A stretch of DNA of 27,494 bases from Candidatus Limnocylindrales bacterium. Lineage in GTDB: Bacteria; Chloroflexota; Limnocylindria; Limnocylindrales; CSP1-4. Both the position numbers and the translations under genes were made by a program. Below, in pieces: positions 1 through 7,322 of the stretch. The stretch is taken from assembly GCA_030647575.1 (NCBI GenBank), contig JAUSJS010000326.1, positions 1 to 27,494 of the forward strand, given 5' to 3'. The notes beneath the pieces are model-generated. The model was not told the DNA's origin. It ran no database searches and worked only from the letters and a program-made list of their open reading frames with translations. Position 1 is the stretch's first letter; every line of letters starts with the position of its first letter.

Positions 1-1
1 G

Positions 2-343
2 ATCGCGTTCGGGATGCGCAATCTGCCCGACTACGGCAAGGGGTTCGCCGAGATGATGCGTTCCGTTCGACCGGGTGGGCGGGTCGTCTGCCTCGAGATC
101 GCGCGGCCCCAGAGTCGGCTCGCGCGGGTCCTCCAGTTCTGGTTCGATCGGATCGTGCCCGTCGTCGGCCGGGTCGCCGGCCAGGGCAGCGCCTACGGCT
201 ATCTCGTCCGCAGCGTCCAGGGTTATCCCGGCCCGGATCGGATCGCCGCGATCATGCGCGAGACGGGACTCGAGGGTGTCAGCTGGCAGGGGATGTCGGG
301 GGGGATCGTGACGCTCCATGTCGGCACCGTCCCGGATCGATGA
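2..343 (+). CDS. menG: Demethylmenaquinone/ubiquinone C-methyltransferase (MenG/UbiE), 3' part only
   Basis: The reading frame is already open at the left edge, so the start and the SAM-binding N-terminal half lie outside the window. The visible 113 residues match the C-terminal part of the UbiE/MenG family. An AFGMRN-PDY segment corresponds to the family 'FGIRN' motif. It is followed by RPGGRVVCLEIARP (the 'LKPGGR..LEFS.P' strand), a YGYLVRSVQGYP segment aligned with the family 'YLPESV..FP' region, and a final GGIVTLHVG, which is typical of these enzymes. The family C-methylates demethylmenaquinol or the ubiquinone precursor in the last steps of quinone synthesis. Menaquinone is the likelier product in this type of organism, but that is inference. 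The gene ends 33 bp before the ABC transporter operon, which appears to have its own promoter. Confidence 0.88.
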   Translation: MAFGMRNLPDYGKGFAEMMRSVRPGGRVVCLEIARPQSRLARVLQFWFDRIVPVVGRVAGQGSAYGYLVRSVQGYPGPDRIAAIMRETGLEGVSWQGMSGGIVTLHVGTVPDR

Positions 344-361
344 GCCCGTCCCCCAGTGGAG

Positions 362-367
362 TAGCAT
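362..367 (+). promoter_or_regulatory. Putative -10 box (TAGCAT) for the ABC exporter operon
   Basis: TAGCAT lies 9 nt upstream of the ATG at 377, so transcription would begin at or just before the start codon. No TTGACA-like -35 box is visible at the usual distance. The same arrangement occurs at 5894 and 25967, which raises confidence. The call is inferred from sequence only. Confidence 0.4.
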
Positions 368-376
368 TCGGCGCTC

Positions 377-1315
377 ATGCCCGATGACCCGTCGAATCCG
401 CTCATCCGTGCCCGCGGCCTGACCAAGCGCTTCGGCGAATTCACCGCGGTCGACAGCATCGACTTCGACGTCGCCGTCGGTGAATCCTTCGGTTTCCTCG
501 GGCCGAACGGCGCGGGCAAGACCTCGACGATGCGGATGATCGGTTGCACCTCGCCGATCACCGGCGGCACGCTCGAGGTGATGGGCATGAACCCGGCCGT
601 GCACGGCCCGCAGATTCGGGCGCGCCTCGGCGTCGTGCCCCAGCAGGACACCCTGGACAGCGAGCTGACCGTCCGAGAGAACCTCGCGATCTATGGTCGC
701 TATTTCGGCTTGAGCCGGGCGGAGGTCGGTCGCCGCGCCGACGAGCTGCTCGAGTTCGCCCAGCTGACCGAGCGGGCCAACGACCAGGTCGAGCCGCTCT
801 CGGGCGGGATGAAGCGCCGGCTCACGATCGCGCGCTCGCTGATCAACGAGCCAACCCTGCTGCTGCTCGACGAGCCGACGACCGGGCTGGACCCGCAGGC
901 ACGGCATCTGCTCTGGGATCGCCTTTACCGCCTGAAGCAGCGCGGGGTGACCCTCGTCCTCACGACGCACTACATGGACGAGGCCGAGCAGCTGTGCGAC
1001 CGCCTGGTCGTGATGGACAAGGCGAAGATCGTGGCCGAGGGCAGCCCGCGCGAGCTGATCGAACGCTACTCGACGCGCGAGGTGACGGAGCTCCGCTTCG
1101 CGCCCGGCATCGTCGAGACGCTCGACGGCCGGCTCGACGGAATCGCCCAGCGGGTCGAGCACCTGCCCGACCGGATCCTGCTCTACGCGGATGACGGCGA
1201 GGCGGCCGCGGTCGCGGTCAACCAGCGCGGCCTGAAGCCGGAGACCGTGCTGGTCCGGCGCTCCTCGCTCGAGGACGTCTTCCTGCGCTTGACCGGCCGG
1301 TCGCTGATCGAGTAG
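377..1315 (+). CDS. ABC transporter ATP-binding protein, NodI/DrrA type
   Basis: This 312-residue cytoplasmic ATPase should power the exporter formed with the next two permeases. Walker A is GPNGAGKTS at residues 42-50. The Q-loop region reads VVPQQDTLDSELTVREN, a wording typical of the NodI/DrrA group. The signature LSGG is at 141-144, Walker B plus D-loop (LLLLDEPTTGLD) at 161-172, and the H-loop histidine sits in TTHYMDEAE. After about residue 225 there is a C-terminal extension of about 85 residues, as in DrrA-like proteins. The start ATG is preceded by a -10-like box rather than a clear Shine-Dalgarno sequence. The gene is followed after 11 bp by permease 1, so the three genes form one operon. 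Substrates of this family include drugs, lipids and glycolipids. The substrate here cannot be told from sequence. Confidence 0.95.
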   Translation: MPDDPSNPLIRARGLTKRFGEFTAVDSIDFDVAVGESFGFLGPNGAGKTSTMRMIGCTSPITGGTLEVMGMNPAVHGPQIRARLGVVPQQDTLDSELTVRENLAIYGRYFGLSRAEVGRRADELLEFAQLTERANDQVEPLSGGMKRRLTIARSLINEPTLLLLDEPTTGLDPQARHLLWDRLYRLKQRGVTLVLTTHYMDEAEQLCDRLVVMDKAKIVAEGSPRELIERYSTREVTELRFAPGIVETLDGRLDGIAQRVEHLPDRILLYADDGEAAAVAVNQRGLKPETVLVRRSSLEDVFLRLTGRSLIE

Positions 1316-1326
1316 GCCGTCCGAAC

Positions 1327-2127
1327 ATGACCGCCCTCGCCCGCCCGAGCTCGACTGTCGGCCGGGTCTTCGAACACCGCTGGGTCCAGTACCGGCGCAC
1401 CTTCCGCTCGACCATCTTCACCTCGTTCCTGTCGCCGGTCCTGTTCCTGACGGCGATGGGCCTGGGTCTGGGTTCGTACGTCTCGGACTCGGCGATCGAC
1501 TCCCTGGGAGGCGTGTCGTACCTCGTCTTCCTGGCACCCGGGCTGCTTGCGGCGAATGCGATGCAGACGGCCTCGTTCGAGGCCACCTACCCGATCATGG
1601 GCGGCCTGGTCTGGAACAAGATCTTCCACGCGATGTACGCGACCCCAATCTCGCCGCGTGACATCGCCCTGGGCAACCTGGCCTGGATTGCCGCCAGACT
1701 GACCCTCATCTCGGCCGTATTCACCGTGGTGATCGTGTTGTTCGGGGCGGCGGAGTCGCCGCTCGTCGTGCTGGCCATCCCCGCCGCCGCCCTGACCGGC
1801 ATGGCCTTCGCTGCCCCCATCGCGGCGTTCTCCGCGACGCAGAAGACGCCGAACAAGTTCGCGGCGATCTTCCGGTTCGGAATCACCCCGCTGTTCCTCT
1901 TCTCCGGAACGTTCTTTCCGCTCAGCTCATTGCCCGAGGTGCTGCATCCGCTGGCCTGGGTGACGCCGCTCTACCACGGCGCGGAGCTCACCCGCGGGCT
2001 GTCGCTGGGCACGATCGCCGACGATCCGCTGGTCGCGATCGTCCACGTCGTCGTGCTGCTCGCCTTCACCGTCGTGGGGTCGTTGATCACGATCCGCACG
2101 ATCGAGCGCCGCCTGGTGCGCGGATGA
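1327..2127 (+). CDS. ABC-2 type transporter permease, NodJ-like (subunit 1)
   Basis: This 266-residue integral membrane protein is predicted to have about six transmembrane helices. Hydrophobic stretches are seen near residues 31-50, 60-80, 115-140, 145-170, 180-200 and 235-258. The phrase FLFSGTFFPLSSLP followed by LAWVTPLYHGAELTR is the characteristic conserved segment of NodJ/ABC-2 permeases. It should pair with the ATPase at 377-1315 and with the second, related permease at 2124-2924 to make an exporter with two different membrane subunits. The stop codon overlaps the ATG of the next gene by 4 bp (ATGA), which implies translational coupling. The substrate is unknown. Confidence 0.92.
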   Translation: MTALARPSSTVGRVFEHRWVQYRRTFRSTIFTSFLSPVLFLTAMGLGLGSYVSDSAIDSLGGVSYLVFLAPGLLAANAMQTASFEATYPIMGGLVWNKIFHAMYATPISPRDIALGNLAWIAARLTLISAVFTVVIVLFGAAESPLVVLAIPAAALTGMAFAAPIAAFSATQKTPNKFAAIFRFGITPLFLFSGTFFPLSSLPEVLHPLAWVTPLYHGAELTRGLSLGTIADDPLVAIVHVVVLLAFTVVGSLITIRTIERRLVRG

Positions 2128-2924
2128 TCACGCTGCGGGTCACCCCCGCCTTCGCGTTGGGCAGCCGTCGCTCGGCGCGCCTGATCGAGCGCAACCTGTA
2201 CGTCTACAAGCACGGCTGGATGGTCATCCTGTCCGGGTTCTTCGAGCCGCTCTTCTACCTGCTCGGGATCGGCTTCGGGCTGGGTGCGCTGATCGGGACG
2301 ATCGCAGGGCCAGGCGGCGAGCCGATCAGCTACCAGCTGTTCGTGGCCCCGGCCCTCCTCGCCAGCTCGGCGATGAACGGGGCGATCACCGAGAGCACGT
2401 TCAACTTCTTCTTCAAGCTCAACTACAACAAGACGTTCACGTCCATCCTGGCGACGCCGCTGTCACCGGGTGACATCGCGCTGGGCGAGCTGGGCTGGGC
2501 CCTGATCCGGGGCGGGCTCTACGCGCTCGGGTTCATGGGCGTCATGGTTGCCTTGGGCCTGGTCGTTTCACCGTGGGTGATCCTGGCCGTACCGGCGGCG
2601 CTCCTCCTCGGCTTCGCCTTCGGGGCGGTCGGGATGGCGGCGACCTCGTTTATGAAGACGTGGCAGGACTTCGACCTCATCCAGCTGGTCGTGCTGCCGA
2701 TGTTCCTGTTCTCCGGCACGTTCTATCCGCTCGATGCGTACCCCGACGCGCTTCGCGTGATCGTCCAGCTGACGCCGCTCTACCAGGGCGTGGACCTGAT
2801 CCGCTCGCTGACGGTTGGGGCCATTTCGCCGATCCTCCTCTTCCATGTCGCGTATCTCGCGGTGATGGGGATCGTCGGGCTGGCCATCACCTCGCGCCGG
2901 CTCGACAAGCTGCTGCTCAAGTAA
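2124..2924 (+). CDS. ABC-2 type transporter permease, NodJ-like (subunit 2)
   Basis: This second permease has the same length (266 residues) and the same fold as its upstream neighbour, but the sequence is clearly diverged. It contains the parallel motif FLFSGTFYPLDAYP followed by QLTPLYQGVDLIRSL near residues 195-225. About six membrane helices are apparent, and the protein ends with a positively charged tail (SRRLDKLLLK). The N-terminus, with several Arg residues before the first helix, is consistent with a cytoplasmic start. Its ATG overlaps the previous stop codon, so the two permeases are probably made in equal amounts and function as a heterodimer. This looks like an old duplication within the operon. 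Confidence 0.92.
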   Translation: MITLRVTPAFALGSRRSARLIERNLYVYKHGWMVILSGFFEPLFYLLGIGFGLGALIGTIAGPGGEPISYQLFVAPALLASSAMNGAITESTFNFFFKLNYNKTFTSILATPLSPGDIALGELGWALIRGGLYALGFMGVMVALGLVVSPWVILAVPAALLLGFAFGAVGMAATSFMKTWQDFDLIQLVVLPMFLFSGTFYPLDAYPDALRVIVQLTPLYQGVDLIRSLTVGAISPILLFHVAYLAVMGIVGLAITSRRLDKLLLK

Positions 2925-2948
2925 CCGCGGGACGGGCGCTGGCGCGGC

Positions 2949-3647
2949 ATGACCGACCGGGAGGCGCTCGCCGCACTGAGCACGGAGAACGCGGCCTGTC
3001 GTCGCTGCCCGCGGCTGGTCGAGTGGCGGGAGCGGGTCGCGCGCGAGAAGGTCGCGCGATTTCGCGACGAGCCGTACTGGGGCCGGCCGGTGCCCGGCTT
3101 CGGGGACCCGGACGCGCGGATCCTGATCGTCGGGCTGGCCCCGGCGGCGCACGGCGGGAACCGGACGGGTCGGGTCTTCACCGGGGACGCCTCGGGCGAC
3201 TTTCTGTGGGCTGCCATGCACCAGGTCGGGCTGGCCGATCGGCCGTCGTCCCGTCGAGCCGACGACGGCCTGACGCTCACCGAGGCCTACATCGCGGCGG
3301 CGGCTCGATGTGCACCGCCGGCCAACAAGCCGCTCCCGTCGGAGCGCGACAACTGCGCTCCCTACCTGGCCCGCGAGCTCGGGCTGCTGGAGCGCGTCCG
3401 GGTCATCGTGCCGCTGGGGGCCTACGGCTGGGAGGCGGCGTTCCGCGCGATCGCGTCGCTGACCGGCGACGATCCGCGACCGCGCCCGAGGTTCGGCCAC
3501 GGGGCCGAGACGAGCGCCGGCGGCTACAAGATCGTCGGCTCGTACCACCCGAGCCAGCGGAACACCTTCACCGGCCGCCTGACCCAGGCGATGCTTCGCG
3601 CCGTGCTCGCCCGGGCACGGGAGTTGGCGGCCGCGGCCGCGCCCTGA
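2949..3647 (+). CDS. Family 5 uracil-DNA glycosylase (UDGb), iron-sulfur type
   Basis: This 232-residue enzyme should remove uracil and some other deaminated bases from DNA to start base excision repair. Motif 1 is GLAPAAHGGN at residues 62-71. The alanine where families 1 and 4 carry a catalytic acid is typical of family 5. Motif 2 is SYHPSQRNT at 198-206 with His200. Four cysteines that fit the [4Fe-4S] site of families 4 and 5 are at positions 17, 20, 121 and 136. The segment RTGRVFTGDASGDFLW is also family-typical. The gene follows the transporter after 24 bp and may be co-transcribed with it, but there is no functional link. A GC-rich genome with frequent cytosine deamination is a plausible setting. 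The ATG at 2949 gives the expected N-terminus just before the first cysteine pair. Confidence 0.93.
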   Translation: MTDREALAALSTENAACRRCPRLVEWRERVAREKVARFRDEPYWGRPVPGFGDPDARILIVGLAPAAHGGNRTGRVFTGDASGDFLWAAMHQVGLADRPSSRRADDGLTLTEAYIAAAARCAPPANKPLPSERDNCAPYLARELGLLERVRVIVPLGAYGWEAAFRAIASLTGDDPRPRPRFGHGAETSAGGYKIVGSYHPSQRNTFTGRLTQAMLRAVLARARELAAAAAP

Positions 3648-3730
3648 CCGAGGGGAGTCCGCCACCGACTGGCCACTGAACGCCGGCCGAGCGGCCCGCC
3701 GGCCCATCCTCCCGGATTCTTCTCATCCAA

Positions 3731-4846
3731 ATGGCCACCACCGAGCGCGACTACTACCTCATCCTCGGCGTCGAGCGCAACGCGACGGACGCCGAGATCA
3801 AACGCGCGTATCGCAAGCTCGCCCAGCAATGGCACCCGGACGTCAATGCCGATGCGACCGCGCACGACCGGTTCACCGAGATCAACGAGGCATACCAGGT
3901 GCTGTCGGATCCCGAACGGCGAGGTCGATATGACATGTTCGGCCAGGCCGGGCTCGGCGGCGCCGGAGCCGGCACCGGTTTCGAGGGGTTCGGCGGGTTC
4001 AGCGACATCTTCGACGCCTTCTTCGGTGGCAGCGCGGGTGCGACGTCCGCCCGCCGCGGCCGGCCGCAGCCCGGAGCTGATCTCCGCTACGACCTCCGGA
4101 TCACCTTCGAGGAGGCGGTCAAGGGAACAGAGAAGGAGATCGAGTTCTCCGTGCTCCAGCGTTGCGAGACCTGCCACGGGAGCGGCGCCAGGCCGGGGAC
4201 CGAGGCGGTCGTCTGCCCGCAGTGCAGCGGCCGCGGTGAGGTCCGGTCGGTGCGCCAGACGATGCTCGGACAGATGGTCAACGTGAGTGCCTGCCCGCGC
4301 TGTCGTGGCGAAGGCAAGATCCTCGAGTCAGCGTGTGAGACGTGCCGCGGCGATGGTCGAACGGAACGACGCCGGACGCTCCAGGTGTCGATCCCCGCCG
4401 GCATCGACGAAGGCCATCAGATCCGTCTCTCGAATGAAGGCGAGGTGGGTCCCCGTGGCGGGCCGGCCGGCAGCCTCTACCTCGCGGTGCACGTCCAGCC
4501 GCATCCGTCGCTCAAGCGGGAGGGCACCGAGCTGTTCTACGAGGCGGCCATCTCGATCGCCCAGGCCGCGCTCGGGACGCGGATCACGGTCCCGACCGTC
4601 GACGGCGACGAAGAGGTCGAGATCAAGCCCGGCACCCAGCCCGACACCGAGATCCGCCTGCGAGGGAAGGGTGTGCCGCACCTGCGCCGGTCGGGCGCTC
4701 GTGGCGATCTGCACGTGCTGGTCGACGTGGTCGTGCCGACCAAGCTCTCCAGAAAGGGGCGTGAGTTGCTCGCCGCGTACGCCGAGGAAGCCGGGGAGTC
4801 GATCGGGTCGGGCGGGGGACTTCGCGAGAAGTTCGGGCTGGGTTGA
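3731..4846 (+). CDS. dnaJ: Chaperone protein DnaJ (Hsp40, type I)
   Basis: This co-chaperone stimulates the ATPase of DnaK and binds unfolded proteins. The 371-residue length is normal. The J domain covers about residues 6-70 with the HPD triad at 35-37. A Gly/Phe-rich linker follows (GLGGAGAGTGFEGFGGF, about 76-92). The zinc domain has four CxxCxGxG repeats with cysteines at 145/148, 162/165, 188/191 and 202/205, all intact. The C-terminal substrate-binding domains run to the end at GLREKFGLG. No dnaK, grpE or hrcA is present, so the rest of the system must lie elsewhere. The stop codon overlaps the TTG start of prmA (TTGA), matching the widespread dnaJ-prmA gene pair. No CIRCE-like inverted repeat is seen in the 83-bp upstream gap. 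Confidence 0.97.
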   Translation: MATTERDYYLILGVERNATDAEIKRAYRKLAQQWHPDVNADATAHDRFTEINEAYQVLSDPERRGRYDMFGQAGLGGAGAGTGFEGFGGFSDIFDAFFGGSAGATSARRGRPQPGADLRYDLRITFEEAVKGTEKEIEFSVLQRCETCHGSGARPGTEAVVCPQCSGRGEVRSVRQTMLGQMVNVSACPRCRGEGKILESACETCRGDGRTERRRTLQVSIPAGIDEGHQIRLSNEGEVGPRGGPAGSLYLAVHVQPHPSLKREGTELFYEAAISIAQAALGTRITVPTVDGDEEVEIKPGTQPDTEIRLRGKGVPHLRRSGARGDLHVLVDVVVPTKLSRKGRELLAAYAEEAGESIGSGGGLREKFGLG

Positions 4847-5880
4847 GCCGCTTGCGCCCGGCGCGGACGGCCGCCCCTGCGCCGACAGCGCTGACCGAGC
4901 GATCGGACGGCGCGGGTGCGAGCCGGGCGCCGGCCACCCTCGCGTCGGGCGGCGCCGGCGCCTGGCTTGAGCTCGCGGTCGAAGCGGACGTCGAGGCCGT
5001 CGAGGCGGTCAGCGAGATTCTGGGCCGCGCCGCGCCCGGCGGCACGTCCGTCGAGCCAGGCTTCGAGCTCACCGACGAGGGTCTCGGGGCGCGGATCGAC
5101 CCGAGCCGACCCGCGATCATCCGCGCCTACCTCCCTGCACTCGACCGAGCCGTCCTTGACCGAGCGGTTGCCGAGGTGGCTGAAGCGCTCGGGCATCTGC
5201 AGGCCTTCGGGCTCCGTCCGATCGGCGAGTTGCGCACGCGTCTCGTCGACGAGGCCGACTGGGCGGAAGCCTGGAAGGCGCACTTCCCGGTCCTGCGGGT
5301 CGGCCGCCGGGTTGTCGTTCGGCCTACCTGGCTGCGCCATCGGTGCGAGCCGGGTGATGTCGTCCTGGCGCTCGATCCCGGGATGGCGTTCGGGACGGGT
5401 CTCCACCCGACGACCCGACTCTGCCTGGCGGCGATCGAGGCGCTCGCCGACCGCGGCGAGCTGGCGAACGCTCGGGTGATCGACGTCGGCTGCGGGTCGG
5501 GCATTCTCGCCATCGCAGCGTTGAAGCTGGGCGCGGCGACTGCCTCCGGTGTGGACACCGACCCGATCGCCATCGAGGCAACCGTGGCGAACGCCCGCCG
5601 AAACGCGCTCGCACGCCGGATCCGGGCGCGAGCGGGCAGCCTGCCGAGCGGTGAGCCGGCCTTCGACGTCGTCCTCGCCAACCTGATCGCCGGCGTGCTC
5701 GTCCCCTTGGCACCTCGTTTGCGCGATGAGCTTCGACCTGGCGGTACCCTGCTGGCCTCCGGGGTTTTCGTCGATCGCGAATCCGAGGTTCGGATGGCAT
5801 TTGAACGGGCCGGGCTTCAGGTCCGCGGTCGATCGGCTGAAGGGGATTGGGTGGCGCTTGAGGCCATCCGGCTGGCCTGA
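4843..5880 (+). CDS. prmA: Ribosomal protein uL11 methyltransferase (PrmA)
   Basis: PrmA transfers methyl groups from SAM to ribosomal protein uL11. The SAM-binding loop DVGCGSG is at residues 214-220 and is followed by an acidic ribose-binding turn (GVDTDPIA). The family motif LANLIAGVL begins at 278, corresponding to the PrmA 'NILANVL' strand. MAFGTGLHPTTR, ahead of the methyltransferase fold, is another PrmA hallmark. The 345-residue length is slightly long because conserved homology begins only around WLELAVEA (residue 41). I see no better in-frame start codon between, so the TTG overlapping the dnaJ stop is taken as the start. The extra N-terminal 38 residues are Ala/Arg-rich and may not be conserved. 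Confidence 0.93.
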   Translation: MSRLRPARTAAPAPTALTERSDGAGASRAPATLASGGAGAWLELAVEADVEAVEAVSEILGRAAPGGTSVEPGFELTDEGLGARIDPSRPAIIRAYLPALDRAVLDRAVAEVAEALGHLQAFGLRPIGELRTRLVDEADWAEAWKAHFPVLRVGRRVVVRPTWLRHRCEPGDVVLALDPGMAFGTGLHPTTRLCLAAIEALADRGELANARVIDVGCGSGILAIAALKLGAATASGVDTDPIAIEATVANARRNALARRIRARAGSLPSGEPAFDVVLANLIAGVLVPLAPRLRDELRPGGTLLASGVFVDRESEVRMAFERAGLQVRGRSAEGDWVALEAIRLA

Positions 5881-5893
5881 CCGGCGGGCGCCC

Positions 5894-5899
5894 TACAAT
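5894..5899 (+). promoter_or_regulatory. Putative -10 box (TACAAT) for the 5906 gene
   Basis: TACAAT is one base from the TATAAT consensus and ends exactly 6 nt before the ATG at 5906. Transcription starting 7 nt after the box would begin on the A of the start codon, giving a leaderless mRNA. No clear -35 box is seen. It lies in the short gap after prmA. Confidence 0.5.
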
Positions 5900-5905
5900 C
5901 GGTCG

Positions 5906-6364
5906 ATGGCCTCGTTCTTCCCGGTCCTGCTGGGGACCCACATCGTGCTCGCGATCGGGCTCTTCCTGCCGTCGATCCTGCTGCCGTTCGCGCTGCGGGC
6001 GAGACGGGCAACGGTCGATTCGGGGAGTCGGGTCGTGCAGGCGCTGCTCTGGGCGCAGACCCACGGAACGATCGTCCTTGGCCTGGGGCTGGCCGTGACC
6101 GGCCTCGGTCTGGTCATGACGCTGGGCGCGGAGATCCTTCGGCAGCCCTGGCTGCTGGTGGCGCTCGCCATCTACGGCATCGACCTCGCGATCGCGTTCT
6201 TCATCCAGCGTCCGAGTCTGCGCCGGCTGGTGGGAATCCGCGCCGCTGCGGACGACCTTGCGTGGCGGGTCCGCGCCCGGCGGCAGCGCTACCTCTCGTA
6301 CCTGATGGCCGGCCTCGTCGGGACAATCGGATTCCTGATGAGCTCGAAGCCGGTACTCTGGTGA
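5906..6364 (+). CDS. Small four-helix integral membrane protein, function unknown
   Basis: This 152-residue protein consists almost entirely of four hydrophobic helices: about residues 5-29, 52-73, 82-100 and 128-147. A basic loop before the last helix (RVRARRQRY) suggests a cytoplasmic face. It resembles, in size and layout only, small uncharacterised membrane families such as DUF2269. I cannot confirm the family. The start is the ATG at 5906, because a near-consensus -10 box sits 6 nt upstream. The frame is open further upstream, but that part would overlap prmA. The stop overlaps the GTG start of the HIT gene (GTGA), so the two are translationally coupled. No enzymatic motif is visible. 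Confidence 0.75.
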   Translation: MASFFPVLLGTHIVLAIGLFLPSILLPFALRARRATVDSGSRVVQALLWAQTHGTIVLGLGLAVTGLGLVMTLGAEILRQPWLLVALAIYGIDLAIAFFIQRPSLRRLVGIRAAADDLAWRVRARRQRYLSYLMAGLVGTIGFLMSSKPVLW

Positions 6365-6711
6365 ACGCACCCGACTGCCTCTTCTGCCGAATCGTTGCCG
6401 GCGAGGTGCCGTCGACCCGGGTTCACGACGACGACCTGATCATCGCGATCCGGGACATCGCGCCCCGGGCTCCGACGCACATCCTGCTGATCCCGCGGCA
6501 GCACATCCCGTCGGCGGTGGACCTCGTCGAGGCGGACGGTCCCCTGCTCGGCCGGATCTTCGCGGTGGCCGCGGACCTGGCGCGCTCGGAGGGAATCGTG
6601 GACGCCGGCTACCGAGTCGTGTCGAACGTGGGACGGTGGGGCGGGCAGAGCGTCGATCACCTCCACATCCACCTGATGGGCGGTCGTTCGTTCGAATGGC
6701 CGCCGGGGTGA
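6361..6711 (+). CDS. HIT family nucleotide hydrolase (HINT-like)
   Basis: This 116-residue HIT-fold protein should hydrolyse AMP conjugates, such as adenosine phosphoramidates or aminoacyl-adenylates. The catalytic histidine triad HLHIH has histidines at positions 100, 102 and 104 and is followed by LMGG, the usual end of HINT-type enzymes. The N-terminus DCLFCRIVAGEVPS is typical of bacterial HIT proteins, including the CxxC pair at 6 and 9. The GTG at 6361 places this N-terminus exactly and overlaps the upstream stop codon. In many bacteria a HIT gene lies between the dnaJ-prmA group and rpsU-yqeY. Here the same order is kept, but about 3.4 kb of other genes separates it from rpsU. Confidence 0.95.
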   Translation: MNAPDCLFCRIVAGEVPSTRVHDDDLIIAIRDIAPRAPTHILLIPRQHIPSAVDLVEADGPLLGRIFAVAADLARSEGIVDAGYRVVSNVGRWGGQSVDHLHIHLMGGRSFEWPPG

Positions 6712-6715
6712 ACGT

Positions 6716-7312
6716 GTGGAGTGGCGCGTGAGCAGCGGCTGGCGGCAGCGTCGCGCTGAGCGCGAGCGGTCCGGTCCAAGGTCGGCGCGCGCGCTGCTGT
6801 GCGCCCCAGCGCTCCTCCTCGTCATCGCGGCCTGCGCTGCGACCGAGCAGCCCGCGCCAAGCGTCCCGGTCGCATCGATCGGCCCGGGGATGACCGTGTC
6901 ACCCGCCGTCGACCAGACGCGAGTAGAGCTGGTCCGCGTGCTCGGGGCGGCCAATCTCGTCCTGACCGATACCCAGGCTCCCGTCCGTCCCGCCGAATCG
7001 GCCGTACTGGCCGCGGCGCCCCGCGCGGTCTTCCAGGTCACCCTGCCGGCCGACCCGACCCGCGGGTTTATCGTGGTCTACGAGTTCAGCGACTCGAACC
7101 GGGCGGCCGAAGCGGCGGCCGAGGAGCAGCACTACCTGGCGACCGGTCCGGGCCGCGTCCAGTCACCCGAGGGCACCGTCCATGTGCTGCGCCAGGTCGG
7201 ACCTACGGTCGTCCTCTACGAATGGCTGCCCGGTGCGGCGAAGGATCCTGCCGCGCCCGAGATCCAGCGCGCGCTCGAGACGCTCGGGGTCGGCTACCCG
7301 ATCGACAGCTGA
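6716..7312 (+). CDS. Putative lipoprotein, function unknown
   Basis: This 198-residue predicted exported protein starts with an arginine-rich n-region, a hydrophobic stretch (about residues 27-38) and a lipobox IAAC with the lipidated cysteine at 40. The mature part is small and mixed alpha/beta in appearance, with no motif I recognise. Central strands such as RGFIVVYEFSD and TVVLYEWLPG suggest a compact globular domain. Two GTG starts are possible. The one at 6716 follows the HIT stop by 4 bp. The one at 6728 has GGAG at 6718-6721 with 6-nt spacing and gives a shorter, more usual signal peptide. The gene is co-directional with HIT and converges on the acyl-CoA synthetase 10 bp downstream. 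Confidence 0.75.
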   Translation: MEWRVSSGWRQRRAERERSGPRSARALLCAPALLLVIAACAATEQPAPSVPVASIGPGMTVSPAVDQTRVELVRVLGAANLVLTDTQAPVRPAESAVLAAAPRAVFQVTLPADPTRGFIVVYEFSDSNRAAEAAAEEQHYLATGPGRVQSPEGTVHVLRQVGPTVVLYEWLPGAAKDPAAPEIQRALETLGVGYPIDS

Positions 7313-7322
7313 CCGGCCGGCC

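Noticed and set aside
2568..3707. Minus-strand open frame opposite the permease and uracil-DNA glycosylase genes
   Set aside because: It spans two well-supported genes and shows low-complexity composition only.
3648..3730. CIRCE-type heat-shock operator before dnaJ
   Set aside because: No TTAGCACTC-N9-GAGTGCTAA-like repeat is present in the gap.
6262..6360. Upstream ATG for the HIT gene at 6262
   Set aside because: It would overlap the membrane protein gene by about 100 bp and add residues without HIT homology. GTG 6361 gives the standard N-terminus.
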